DNA of 64,000 nucleotides from Sindora glabra (Eukaryota > Streptophyta > Magnoliopsida > Fabales > Fabaceae). A model generated the notes under the pieces. That model saw only the letters and a list, made by a program, of their open reading frames with translations. It was not told the origin of the DNA and searched no databases. Numbering within the stretch: the first letter of the stretch is position 1; each line of letters opens with the position of its first letter. This document shows, piece by piece, positions 49,560-60,463 of this stretch. The translations under genes and the position numbers were made by a program. The stretch lies in the NCBI GenBank assembly GCA_020226215.1, contig CM035227.1, forward strand, positions 5,821,343-5,885,342, in the 5' to 3' direction.

Positions 49560-52500
49560 GATGATTTTTATATCAATTTATTATTAATATTAAAAATTTC
49601 TATACTAATTTAATATTGATAGAATTTTTCAACATTAAATTAATGTAAAAAAAATTTCAACACCAGTTTATTATTACTAAATTTTTTTAAAATTAATGTT
49701 AAATTAATGTAATAAAATCATTCGACAGTATTAATTTGATATCCATCAAAATTTTTAAATAATTTTTTGTAATTTTCTCTTTTATTAATTAATACACCAA
49801 CCGACTCAGTGGTAAAATTGCCTTTTCCATCTCTAACGCGAAAATCTCACCAAAATAAATAAATAAATAAATAAAATAAGCGTCTTAAGTTCAGTAAATA
49901 TAAATAATATAATAAATATTTCAGAAAAATGTCTCGATTATTTGGCCATCATCTTATACACAGTTAATTTTTACTTTTGATTCGTCGTCCCTTTCATTGA
50001 CTGTTGACAACAATTGTTATTTAGTTTTTAAAATTTTCAAGTGTTCTCAATTTCTCCAATTAAATGCAAAAGATTCAAAATATAATTTTTTTTAATGAAA
50101 ATAGTGTGAAAAAATAGATTTTCTAAATCTACCAAGCGGTGAGGAACTCATGTAATCTATCTATACATTCCTGATGTATCTCTTCATTATTGCTTCATTT
50201 TATTATTTTTTTTAATTTCAATTTTTTTTATAATGTACTTTTATTTTAAGTAAGAACTTCGAATTTGTACTGTAGTCACACTTGCTGCCCGTCAAATTAT
50301 TGTCCCACCGTTACTATTTTTTAATTTATTTTACTTCTCAATACACATTGACCCAATCATGTTTGGACATATGTACGAAAATTAATATATTTTTAATTTA
50401 ATATATATTTAAACATTAATATCAAAATTATTTATTTAAATTTTACAAATTAAATATACACCAACTAAATTTTTGTGAAAAATGTAATATAAGTGTATTA
50501 ATTTATTTTTAACTAATATATTTTAAAAAATAAAATTATTCAAAATTGGGATCAAATTTCTTCGTATAATTTTAAAATTGAAATTAATTTTTTTCTCATG
50601 GATATTTTTACAAAAGTGAAAATCACAAGTATGCTTTTTCTTTTTTTCTTGGAACTTTTATTACATTTTACAGCACAAGCACTTGACTTTCTTTTATAAT
50701 ATTTTTTAAGCCTTAATAGTTTGTGGCCCATACACCATTTTTATTTCTTTTATTTATTTATTTATTGTGAATTTTTTATATTAACTTTCAAATGCTATAT
50801 TTCAAATCAAATATATATTAAATAATTAGAATTTTATCAATGTCTTAATATAAATATAGAAAGCATTAAACTATTTTTTATTAATATTTTTTAAAGAATG
50901 AGACAAATATTTTATAAAAAATTATAAAACAATTATATGTTTCATATTTCATTTTTTTGATAAATGTATGCTAAATTTAATATTTTTTTATTTTGAAAAT
51001 ATATAACTGATATCAATAAATATTTTTTTATAAAATTATACTAAACTAAATTTTAAATTTATTTATAGTGATAAATCTCATTAAAATTAAATGAATACAC
51101 AGATGGAACATTATTTTTATTTTCATATCTCTAATAAACTTAATATATTAATGATAAAAATATATTCCTTTTTGATACTGTTTAAGACAAAAATTAATAC
51201 GTTGGCATTTATTAATGAAATGGATGTATATATAAAAATAAAAGTGAATTAATTAATAATTTAATTTTTTGAAAGATTTAAAGTGTCTTAACTTAATTTT
51301 TAAAAAAATTATTTTAATTAAATTTACTTATTTATATAGTAATTTTTGAATTGTACTACCATTTTTACTACATCTTTTAATTTTCTATTATCAATATGGC
51401 TAAATTCCTTTTTGGTGCATTGGCCAATTTCTGTTCACATATACACTTACTTCAGTATATTTTGAGTTATAGAATAACATTGGAATTGTACGGTATTATT
51501 ATGTTGAGTTTTTTTTTAATTGTAATTTTCACTCTTTTTTAATCGTAGGGTATTATTGGAAGACATTTATATAAGAAGTGCAACTTTTTAATAAGTGCAA
51601 AAAATTTAAATTATTCAATTGGTCACATTCATCTCAGTAAGAAAATTTTTTCATATCATTTATATATAAAAATAAAAAATCATTCATATTCAATTTAACC
51701 AATGACTATTCAATTCTCTCTCTCACATAATTTTAGTTTTTCAATAGTAAATTAAAAATAAGAAATTACAAGTTTAAACAAGTTATCTTAACTGAAGTTC
51801 ATTAATATATATATATATATATATAAGCCATTTTAATTTCTATATAAGTCAATTTTATATTTGTTTGAAATAAAATAAGAACTAATCCTATTTGAAGTTC
51901 ATTAATATTTCTAATTTTTTATATTACAATTCTGGAGAGCTTTATAATCATTTTGATAATACTTTTTGAAAAGTATAAAATTAGATTGAATAAAATATGA
52001 AAATTTAATTTGTAAAAATTATTGATTCCTTACTATCAACAAAGAATCTTAAACATTTCGTATTCTTACTCCTTTTGAAAGTTAATTAGTTCAGATTTAT
52101 CATTTACTTTTACATTATTATTATTATTATTAAAAAATGCTTTGATCTCTTAACATTTTAAAATAAGAATTTTTCTATGACACTCTAAAACTTTCATTTC
52201 ATCTATGTCAAGGTTATAATTAATTATTTACTCTTTAATTTTATACAATTACCATCCTCACTATTTGAATTGTAATTTTTTAACTTTCTATTATAATGTA
52301 TAATAAAAAATAAATTTAAATAAATAACTATTATTTTTTACATAATGTTACATTTATTCATTAATATTAATATAAATAATATAAATTTAAATCTTAGGTA
52401 AATAAATAAAAAATTAAATCTCAACCATATTTTAATAAATAAAAAAATAATAAAATAACATGAATGAAAATACAAGGTTTTTTTGTACTAAATATTAGAT

Positions 52501-53700
52501 TATAAGTCAATTTATATAGTCTTAAACAAATTGCAAGATTGTTAATGATAAATAGATCAATAAATTTATTAAATAATATGAACAAACAAAAAAGGTCGAT
52601 TAGAAATAATATTATTTTTTATTATGATTATTGTCATTATTCAGTGAAATTTATAATTTTTAAATTTAGAACATTTAAAATGAAAGTAATAAAATCAAAT
52701 ATCATTAGTATTAGATTCAAACCTATTCCCATTTTATAGTTAAATTTAACTTCCCATTGATACATATCTCTCATCCCCTCCTAAAAAAAGTCTTTACTTT
52801 CTAAAAGATATTTTTGTGGTTCAAACTTTATGTTTATAAGAAAATAAAATAAAATGATCATATTTGCTAATTTTTTTTTCATTTTACTAGAGTTTCCTTT
52901 AAAAAATCATTGATAGGAGTTAATTTCACTATAATTATATTTAGCCAAAATAATGAAAAACGTTTACTTCAACTTAAAAGTGGTTAGATTTTGTTCCCTT
53001 TAACCTTAAAAATAAAAAAATATTTAAATAAAATAAAACTTAAAAATAAAATTCATCATCTACTTGCTATTTTTAAACAAAAATTACAATATTATTGTAT
53101 GATAGTTTATCTTGCCATTTTTTCACAATATTATTGTAATTCTTATTTAAAAAGTTTATACCATGATACCCATATAAAACCATTTTACTTATGTTTTATA
53201 ATAAATCACACATTTCAATTCTAAATTTTAACTTCTTTTTGTTTCTCTCATTTTTTTACCTTCTTTTCATATAAATAATACAATAATAATTCATATAAAA
53301 TAATAAAATAAAATGATAACATATAGTTTATATTTATTTATACATTATTCATTCTTATATTTTATTTTATATTTTATACATATATAAAATAACAAAAAAT
53401 TTAGATGAATTTAAATTTAAGATTTTTCTATAATTTTCCACTTATTTTTCTCTACTAATTTTCTTCTTTCTCTAATCTGATATTGGTTATACAATAAGCA
53501 TGAAATGCACATCATAGACATATTTTTCTAATTTTTTATTTTTAGTATTTTTGACAATTTCCTCAAATTTATCATTCAATTTGAACATTATTATTTTTCT
53601 AAGGTTAATATGAGACTTTTAGATTCATTTTATATTTTTATCCTTAATAATAATTTACATATAATAATAATCAATAACAATAATAATATACTATATTAAT
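49560..53700. other. AT-rich intergenic DNA, no gene seen
   Basis: No coding exon is recognised. A block at 50,270-50,350 and the AT-rich sequence after it resemble the start of the 22.5-kb Helitron-like region (GC-richer snippet, then the divergent AT repeat family). It may be the 5' part of the Helitron that ends at 55,012. A TA run lies at about 51,808-51,824. Frames such as 52,539-52,739 are low-complexity. Confidence 0.5.
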
Positions 53701-54101
53701 TAGTTAAATATTTATAGTATTATTAATTAATTACATATTATATTTTTAACTTTTATTATATACTTTATAGTTGGCATATCTTTTCACTTCTTTTTATTTG
53801 CTCAATTGTTTATTTTTCCTTTTTTCATGTTTATTACAATTATTTAATGTTAAAACAATAATGTTACTAAATAGTATAAATATAACATAATATATTTTAT
53901 TTTTATTGAAATAATATTTTGAATAATATATAATTTTAATAAAAATACAAGTTAATTATAAATTCTATTTTTATTGCATATTTTTTATATTTACTTCTAT
54001 TATTAATAATGAAAATACTAATGTTACTAAGTAGTATGAATATAATATGATAAAATCTATTGGTATAAAATTATTTTAAATAAATTAAATATTAAATTAA
54101 A

Positions 54102-54175
<74 letters not shown>

Positions 54176-54980
54176 TATTTTTAACCGTTACATTCTTTAA
54201 TATTGAAGTTACATTCTTTTCTTGATATTTGTTTTATTACATATTTTTCTTCTTCTTTTGCTTTTACCATATTCACTTTTGTTATCTATAACTTAAAATA
54301 TTAATATCATTAAAAAGTATACCTATAATATAATATATGTTATTTTTGTTATTATTTTTATTTTAAATAATTTTAAGGTTTAATTTAATTGAATTAATTA
54401 ATTACATTTTTAAATTCTAATGTTACTTTACACTTTGATCATTATTTTTATTTTTTATTTATTTTATTGTATAATTTTTTTATATCTATTACTATTATTT
54501 ATAACTTACATACCAATCACTAAATGATTTAAATATGACATGATATATTCGATTTGATTATGTAAATGTTTTGAATAAATTAAAATTCTAATATAGATTA
54601 TACAAATTGAATTATATAATTACATTTTTTTAATTGAAATTATATGAATATTAAAATCAAATTTTATTTGAATTTTGTCACTATTTCTATTTGATTGCAT
54701 ATATATCTTTTTGCCCCCTATTCACTCTTATAATTTATAATTTAAATTCTAATATTAATAAGCTGTACCAATGTAGCATAAAATATTTTCTTTTATTAAA
54801 AATTATTTTAAATAAACCAAATATCAAATTTAATTAAATTATATTAATTATATATTTTATTTTAAAATTTTATTATTCATAAATATAAACATATAATTTT
54901 AATAATCGTGATAAAATAAATTTTGATACTTTTATAAATTTTTTATTATATATATTACTTTATATTAAGAAAAAATAATA
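53700..54980 (+). repeat. Divergent AT-rich repeat family, third cluster
   Basis: Units anchored near 53,840, 54,000, 54,290, 54,500 and 54,740 (TTATTTATAACTTAAA-like, then TAATATTACTAAATAGTATA and ATATAATATATTTTATTTTT). They match the clusters in the 22.5-30.7-kb region. A (TA)n run of about 66 bp at 54,107-54,172 interrupts one unit. Confidence 0.7.
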
Positions 54981-54984
54981 AATA

Positions 54985-55012
54985 CCCGTGCGCGGCACGG
55001 GGTAAAGACTAG
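54985..55012 (+). mobile_element. Helitron 3' terminus
   Basis: CCCGTGC-GCG-GCACGGG (54,985-55,001) is a perfect 7-bp stem with a 3-nt loop. It is followed 7 nt later by CTAG (55,009-55,012) and then T. A hairpin 5-12 nt before CTRR with a following T is the defining 3' end of plant Helitrons. The body extends to the left and includes the AT repeat cluster. Its 5' TC end was not located with confidence; it may lie near 50.1-50.3 kb. Confidence 0.8.
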
Positions 55013-55508
55013 TGTACATATTAGAAGGGATTCGTATAATATACTAGAAGTATTAGGTTTGGACTACCATCACTATCATATTAAAAAATAATGGAAATTT
55101 TGTTGATTTTACCGCTGAGGTTAATATCTTGCTGCCAACTTTATTGGGCTACTTTACACGGTGGATAGAATAATTAGCATTGATGAAAATTTAAATTTAA
55201 ATTTGTAATAATTAAAGAAAACTTTTGAATTTCATTAAAATTTTAATTGAGTAGCTGGCAAATAAATACATTTTTATTTTTTTAATTATAATAAAAATGA
55301 TAATCTATTTAATATATATGCATAAAATATAAAGTTTAAATTTTAGATAAAAAAGATGAAAATTTTAAGATAATATTAATTGTTACTTTGAAGCTCAAAA
55401 ATTTGTAGGAACCATAGTATTACTAAATAAATACTGATATAATAAAATTATAATAATCAATAAAGTTATATACTTATACATCATCTACAAAACGAAAGTA
55501 TGCATATA

Positions 55509-55734
55509 AATATTTAAGTAAACCCCTAAATTAGTTTTCAAAGGATACAAGTTACATCAAATTTTTTTTTGAAAGTTTGTTTTACATCATATAGAAGTAT
55601 TTAATTTCTACATCAAATTCATCCTTAAAAGTTACATCAAAATTTTCTCAAAATTATAACTAAATTGATGTAAAATAAACTTTCAAGAGAAATCTGATGT
55701 GACTTGTATCGTTGATGGTTTACTCTAAATATTT
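55509..55734. mobile_element. MITE-like hairpin of about 226 bp
   Basis: The two halves are reverse complements: left AAGGATACAAGTTACATCAA, then GAAAGTTTGTTTTACATCA; right, reverse-complemented, ACGATACAAGTCACATCAGA, then GAAAGTTTATTTTACATCA. The outermost shared block is ATATTTA(G)AGTAAACC. There is no coding capacity and the target duplication is not clear. Confidence 0.65.
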
Positions 55735-55859
55735 TGTATGTTTTGCATTTTAAATTATAAAATTATTGTTATAATATGTAGGGTAATTTAAAAGTGTCAA
55801 AATTTTATTGATGTAACATTGTAAGTATTATTCCTTAAATGCTAGTGGTCAATAGACAT

Positions 55860-56142
55860 TCCTCCTCAAACAAATTTCGTTATTAGGATTATGTATATAT
55901 TTAGGATAATTTTTTTCCTATATTTTAAAGATATGATGCATATCTTCTTTCTATACTTAGGATGATTTCTTTTTTATGTTTAGGATAATTTTTTTCTTAT
56001 GTTTTAGAGATATGATGCATATCTTCTCTTCTATCTATTTTAGAAGTGTATATTTAATTGATGAAAATTACGTTATTGTAATTTGTATATAAGTTCAAAG
56101 AGTTAACGAGACTGAATAAACTTTTTTCCATCAAATTTTCAT
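55860..56142 (+). mobile_element. Degenerate copia-type LTR 3' part with damaged primer-binding site
   Basis: The sequence ends TCAAATTTTCA, and TGGTGACGTTTAGAGCC follows. This looks like the copia primer-binding site TGGTATCAGAGCC with its middle replaced or expanded. An 80-bp tandem repeat lies inside (GATATGATGCATATCTTC near 55,932 and 56,008). Only fragmentary evidence; the left end is not defined. Confidence 0.35.
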
Positions 56143-56994
56143 GGTGACGTTTAGAGCCTAGTTAAGATTTTAGCTTTTAGTCCAATTAAATTTGATGGTA
56201 TCTTTTAAATATACTTTTGCTGGCCGCTTCAATATATCTTTGATGTCTTGTCTCACGAGATTATAAAATCTCTCATTTTTATCACTTATATTAAAAAGAA
56301 AATTTAAGTATTAGTATTCATATTTACTAGGCTTATTATTTTTTTGAATTTATAGATTTAAGGTTAACATTCTTCTTTTAATATTCTAAGTTCCACAACA
56401 AAATTTACTTGTATATTGAGCAATTTTTTTTTCTGTTTGTGAATCCTCCGGTAGTCTCATTGAATTTCGATTAATTTGGAGTCAAATCGGGTTGGATTCA
56501 ATATGGAAGAAAAGTTTTTTTAATGATAATTTTTTTTATTTATAAGATTCGAATTCTAAACCTTATTTAAGAAGACTACTTGGAACAATATAACTAACTG
56601 CTGTTGGTTTTATATTGAGCAATTACTTCTTCTGTAATAATAAATATATGAATGATACATAGGGACACCGCGAACTGAAAAGACAGCACGAAATTCATTT
56701 TTATTGAATGTTTATTTCATTGGGTATGACTTTAACGCCCGGCTATTTTTTTTTGTTTTGTTTTGGGCCATAGAAGCCCATAAATATCAATGGTTAGAAT
56801 TTTAAGATAATTATAAGGGGGTTGAATTATTATTATTCTATTTAAATGAATATAAAAATGTTCTTAATTTACCTCTCTTTGTATTCTAATTACAAATGTA
56901 CCATTAATATAAATAAAATAAAATTTTTTAAATAAACTAATTCCAACATAATAAATTAATAATAAAAAATAATTATTTATTATTGAAATTTGAA
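56143..56994. other. Intergenic DNA, no gene seen
   Basis: No recognisable coding exon, RNA gene or repeat. Confidence 0.45.
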
Positions 56995-57518
56995 AAAAAT
57001 AAAAAATAGATCATTTAACTTTAGAATAATTAGATTTTACCTCTTTTAATTTAAAAACTCAAAAATCACCTCGTTATACTTTACAAAACTTAAATTTAAC
57101 ATTTATTGTTAACTTAATTATTTTATAAAATTATATAATTTTTTTCACAAACTTTTTAATAACAATTGTAATATTATAGTACATTGATTTATTTCATCAT
57201 TTTTCACATATAATTTTATAACTTATTTTTTATTATTTAATTAAAACTCAAGATATCTGATTTAATTTTTATTAATTATATAATATAATAATTATTTTTG
57301 AAATAATAATAAGATAAAATAAAATATTATAATATAATAATTCTTGTTAAAAATATCATTAAACATTATATAAAGTGATAAAATAATAAATTAAGTTAAT
57401 GATAAATATTAATTTTAAATTTTGTATAGTTTAATAAAGTGATTTTTAAATTTTGAAAATAAAAGAGGTAAAATTCAACCACCTAAAAATCAAAAGAGGT
57501 ATTTTGTATTTTTTTTCC
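56995..57518. mobile_element. MITE-like inverted repeat of about 520 bp
   Basis: The left arm reads TTTTACCTCTTTTAATTTAA, AAAAATCACCTCGTTATACT and AACTTAATTATTTTAT. The reverse complement of the right arm reads TTTTACCTCTTTTATTTTCA, AAAAATCACTTTATTAAACT and AACTTAATTTATTATTTTAT. The arms are about 200 bp each around an AT-rich centre. No transposase. Confidence 0.7.
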
Positions 57519-58754
57519 TTATATTTTTAATAACCGTTATATAAGAACCGAGATTTTATATATAATAAGAAACAAATATAATATTCTACATTATTTTATA
57601 ATTAGAAAAATAAAATATTTTTAAGTTTGAATACGGCATCGTATTATTAGTTAAAACTTAACAACAATCAAGTTTACACAATATCAAATGTGTAACTGAA
57701 TAAGAAATAAAAGAAGAGGGTTAACCGCTTATTCTTTAGTAGTCTTAGCAAAATCTTTAGTAATCTTAGCAAAAAAAAAAAAATTCTGTAAAAAGTTAAG
57801 AACATAATTTTGTAATTTTTTTATTAAAAATTATAATTTGTTATAAAGGTTTTGTAATCTTTTGTTAAAAATGTAATTTTTTTACAAAAATAAATTTTGT
57901 ATTAAATATTTTCTATTTCAATTTTAAATAATAGAATTATAATTTGTGTATTTATTACATGTAAAATTCATTCACACACACCGGCGAGAGCAAGAAAATT
58001 TTCTTTGTAGGGCTAAATTTACATGCATATAAAAATTATGAAAAAAATTTTGTACTTATTTTTTTACTTAAAAATAATATAACTTATAGTCATATTTTGC
58101 TAAAATAAAACAAAAAAAAAAAATTTATTCATACACATATAAAATTAAGAATCTCAATCAGAATATACACAATAATTGAAGGAACAATATTAAATTTTGG
58201 AAAGGTCAATATATAATTTTTGAAAAAAATATTTAGAAAATTGATAATGGAATGTATAGAATTAGATGGTGGCTTCCTCGCATCTCTACCTTGTTCTTGC
58301 CTTGTACACACATATAAAATAATATAAAATATTATATTTATTTCTTATTAAATAAACTCTGAGTTTTTATATAACAGGCATTTAAAATTATAATAATCAA
58401 TAAATAATTTTTATTATTAATTAATTATATTGAAATTAGTTCGTTTGAAAGATTTTTTACTTTATTTATGTTAGTGACAAATTTATAATTAGAATATATA
58501 AAGAGGTGAGCTAACAAAACCTTCTGCATTCATTTAAAAAGAATAGTAATAATCCAACTAACTTGTAAATATGTCAAAATCATAACTATTAACCTTTATA
58601 GACATCCATGACGGGAAAGCATTGCCTCATTTCATTCAAATATTTAAACAGAAACCCCACTTTGGGAGCTGTTGAACCCTGAATGAATAAAGCTCAATAA
58701 AAGAAAGCTATTAAACTACGTAAGTTTTTTTTCAGAGACAATTTCTGTATTTGA
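57519..58754. other. Intergenic DNA, no gene seen
   Basis: AT-rich with no recognisable coding exon. The part next to 58,755 would be the former 3' flank of the Kunitz-type relic. Confidence 0.45.
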
Positions 58755-59397
58755 AAATACTTCTAGGCTGTTGAAATTGAACTTTCAATGGAATATCACT
58801 CAGAGCCAGACGCTGGTTCCCATCTTCATCTGCATAAATAAACACCATTACCCTTGCACTGAACCCTGCAACTTCTGGGCACTGTTAGACAATACACCAG
58901 CTTTTATGCCCCCCCATATTCCTCAATCTTAATCCAACTTTCAACTCCTTTCTTACTGCGGGTGCCCAAAACGAGATCAGTAGTCACAGACCACTGTCAT
59001 TTTGGTGGATCAAGAAAGTCAACAAGCTTCCACGCCGTCGAATAGGGACAACTTGTTTCAGCGAGAAACTGAATGTTCTGATCAGTGGAGAGGAAAAGAA
59101 CACCCATTTATCGGGTGGACAACGTATATATCACCGGAAGTCCATGGCATTGATATCCCTCCCCAACCGCAACATGAAGTGGGCATGTTTTGTATGCTTG
59201 CAATTGCTAGCCTGCTACACCGTGACCACCACTTCTGGTGCAGGGAATATGGAGAATAGAGCACGTGCTTCGGCAAGGACTATTCTGCCTGATATGTCAA
59301 CCACTGCATCGACTGTGGCTTGATTGGATACTGCACGCCATGGCTGTGTGATCAAGGTGCAAAGAAGGATGAGTGCTCGCAGTAATGTGCTCTTCAT
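58755..59397 (-). pseudogene. Kunitz-type (STI/miraculin-like) inhibitor pseudogene
   Basis: Intact relatives are secreted serine-protease inhibitors of about 200 residues with no introns, acting in defence and storage. Here the ATG at 59,397 opens a signal peptide (MKSTLLRALILLCTLITQP). The family's N-terminal VVDISGRIV motif follows, then a TAG at 59,217-59,215. Homology continues downstream in shifted frames: GLPVIYTL, STDQNIQF, CPYSTAWKLVDF, WSVTTDL, WIKIEEYGG, KLVYC and, after another shift, GNQRLALSDIPLKVQF. Further stops lie at 59,110-59,108, 58,999-58,997 and 58,906-58,904, the last beside a run of seven C. The order and spacing of motifs along about 640 bp match a full-length gene. 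At least four stops and at least two frameshifts make it clearly dead. Confidence 0.88.
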
Positions 59398-59883
59398 TGT
59401 TTTGTATGCTTCAAGAAAAAATTCTGTTTTGGTGGTTTCTGAGAATCGAACATATTGAATTTATAGCCATGTTTTACATCAACAGTCAACGATTTGGACA
59501 AATACAATTATTTTTTTTCCCCTTCTAATAATGTTTTAGAGCATGGCCTAAAGATTATATTACTACCTGTTAAGAGCAGAAGACCATACTGTATACATTA
59601 AGAGCAATCATCCACATGCAATGTAGATGAATCTATTTTTTCATCTAATCCCATGGATTGTTTTCTTCTTCATCAAGAACCAAGAAAAAAAATCACTGAA
59701 AATTTTAGTGGATGAAGGGGAACCGAGGAAGTAAATTGCAAATACAAACAAGGGATCATGCTCTTTGTATTCATATATGTTACAGATCCAAACAAAAATT
59801 TTGAATTTCTCCTTTGCTCAAGGAAAGGTGCAAATTTGCATAAAGTTAGTTGCACAAATATGCAGAGTTTATGAAGCTTGCAT

Positions 59884-59891
59884 GTTACTAT
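59884..59891. repeat. Left target-site duplication of the hAT element
   Basis: GTTACTAT, repeated exactly at 63,210-63,217. Eight bp is diagnostic of hAT insertion. Confidence 0.93.
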
Positions 59892-59918
59892 CATGGTTGT
59901 CAAAATCGCATTTTGCAT

Positions 59919-59940
59919 CGTAAAATCGTGCGATTTTACG
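59919..59940. repeat. Perfect subterminal palindrome of the hAT element
   Basis: CGTAAAATCG-TG-CGATTTTACG. Related TACGATC copies lie at 63,120-63,165, so this is a candidate transposase-binding site. Confidence 0.7.
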
Positions 59941-60463
59941 TCTCAAACCCAGCCGTCCGAGTTCGATCACAAAGAAAAATCGCAGATGGTGGGATTGTAC
60001 GCGGATCGTGATTTTCACCGTAAGATCGGTTGAATCATGCGTGTCAAACGATCCCATCTAAGGGTAGAAATTGCTTCTGATTTCTCCCAAAACGACTGCG
60101 TTTTTGTTTCAAGTTTTAAAGAAAAACACATTCAGCGAAATCCTGAAATCCCTAATCAGAAAATCCAACTTACTTCAATTCGGGAGCTGCGCTAGAGCTA
60201 GAAGGGAGCTGCGCTGGAGCTAGAAGGCAGAATTGCTTAGAGCTATTGGACACCCATCTACCGCCGACTCGCCAAAGAAGAGAAAGTCGCCGGAGAAGAC
60301 GCTGCTCAAGCTGAACTCCGACCAGAGGAAAACAGAGGACGTCAGTTCTGCACTTCTGCTGGGAGGTAAACCATAAGAGACTGAGAGTAGACAACTAGAC
60401 ATACTTGGATTTCTATAATATAGGATATATTACCTGGATTTCTGATATTTTTGAAGCTAAAAA

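Noticed and set aside
22482..55012. A single 32.5-kb Helitron from the TC end at 22,482 to the CTAG end at 55,012.
   Set aside because: It would enclose the phytocyanin gene, the ARF-GAP relic and the intact eIF3j gene with normal introns. A nearer plausible CTAG^T end exists at 30,745, so two separate elements are more likely.
59002..59276. Frames of 85 (+) and 64 (-) codons.
   Set aside because: Both are out-of-frame readings of the Kunitz-type pseudogene.
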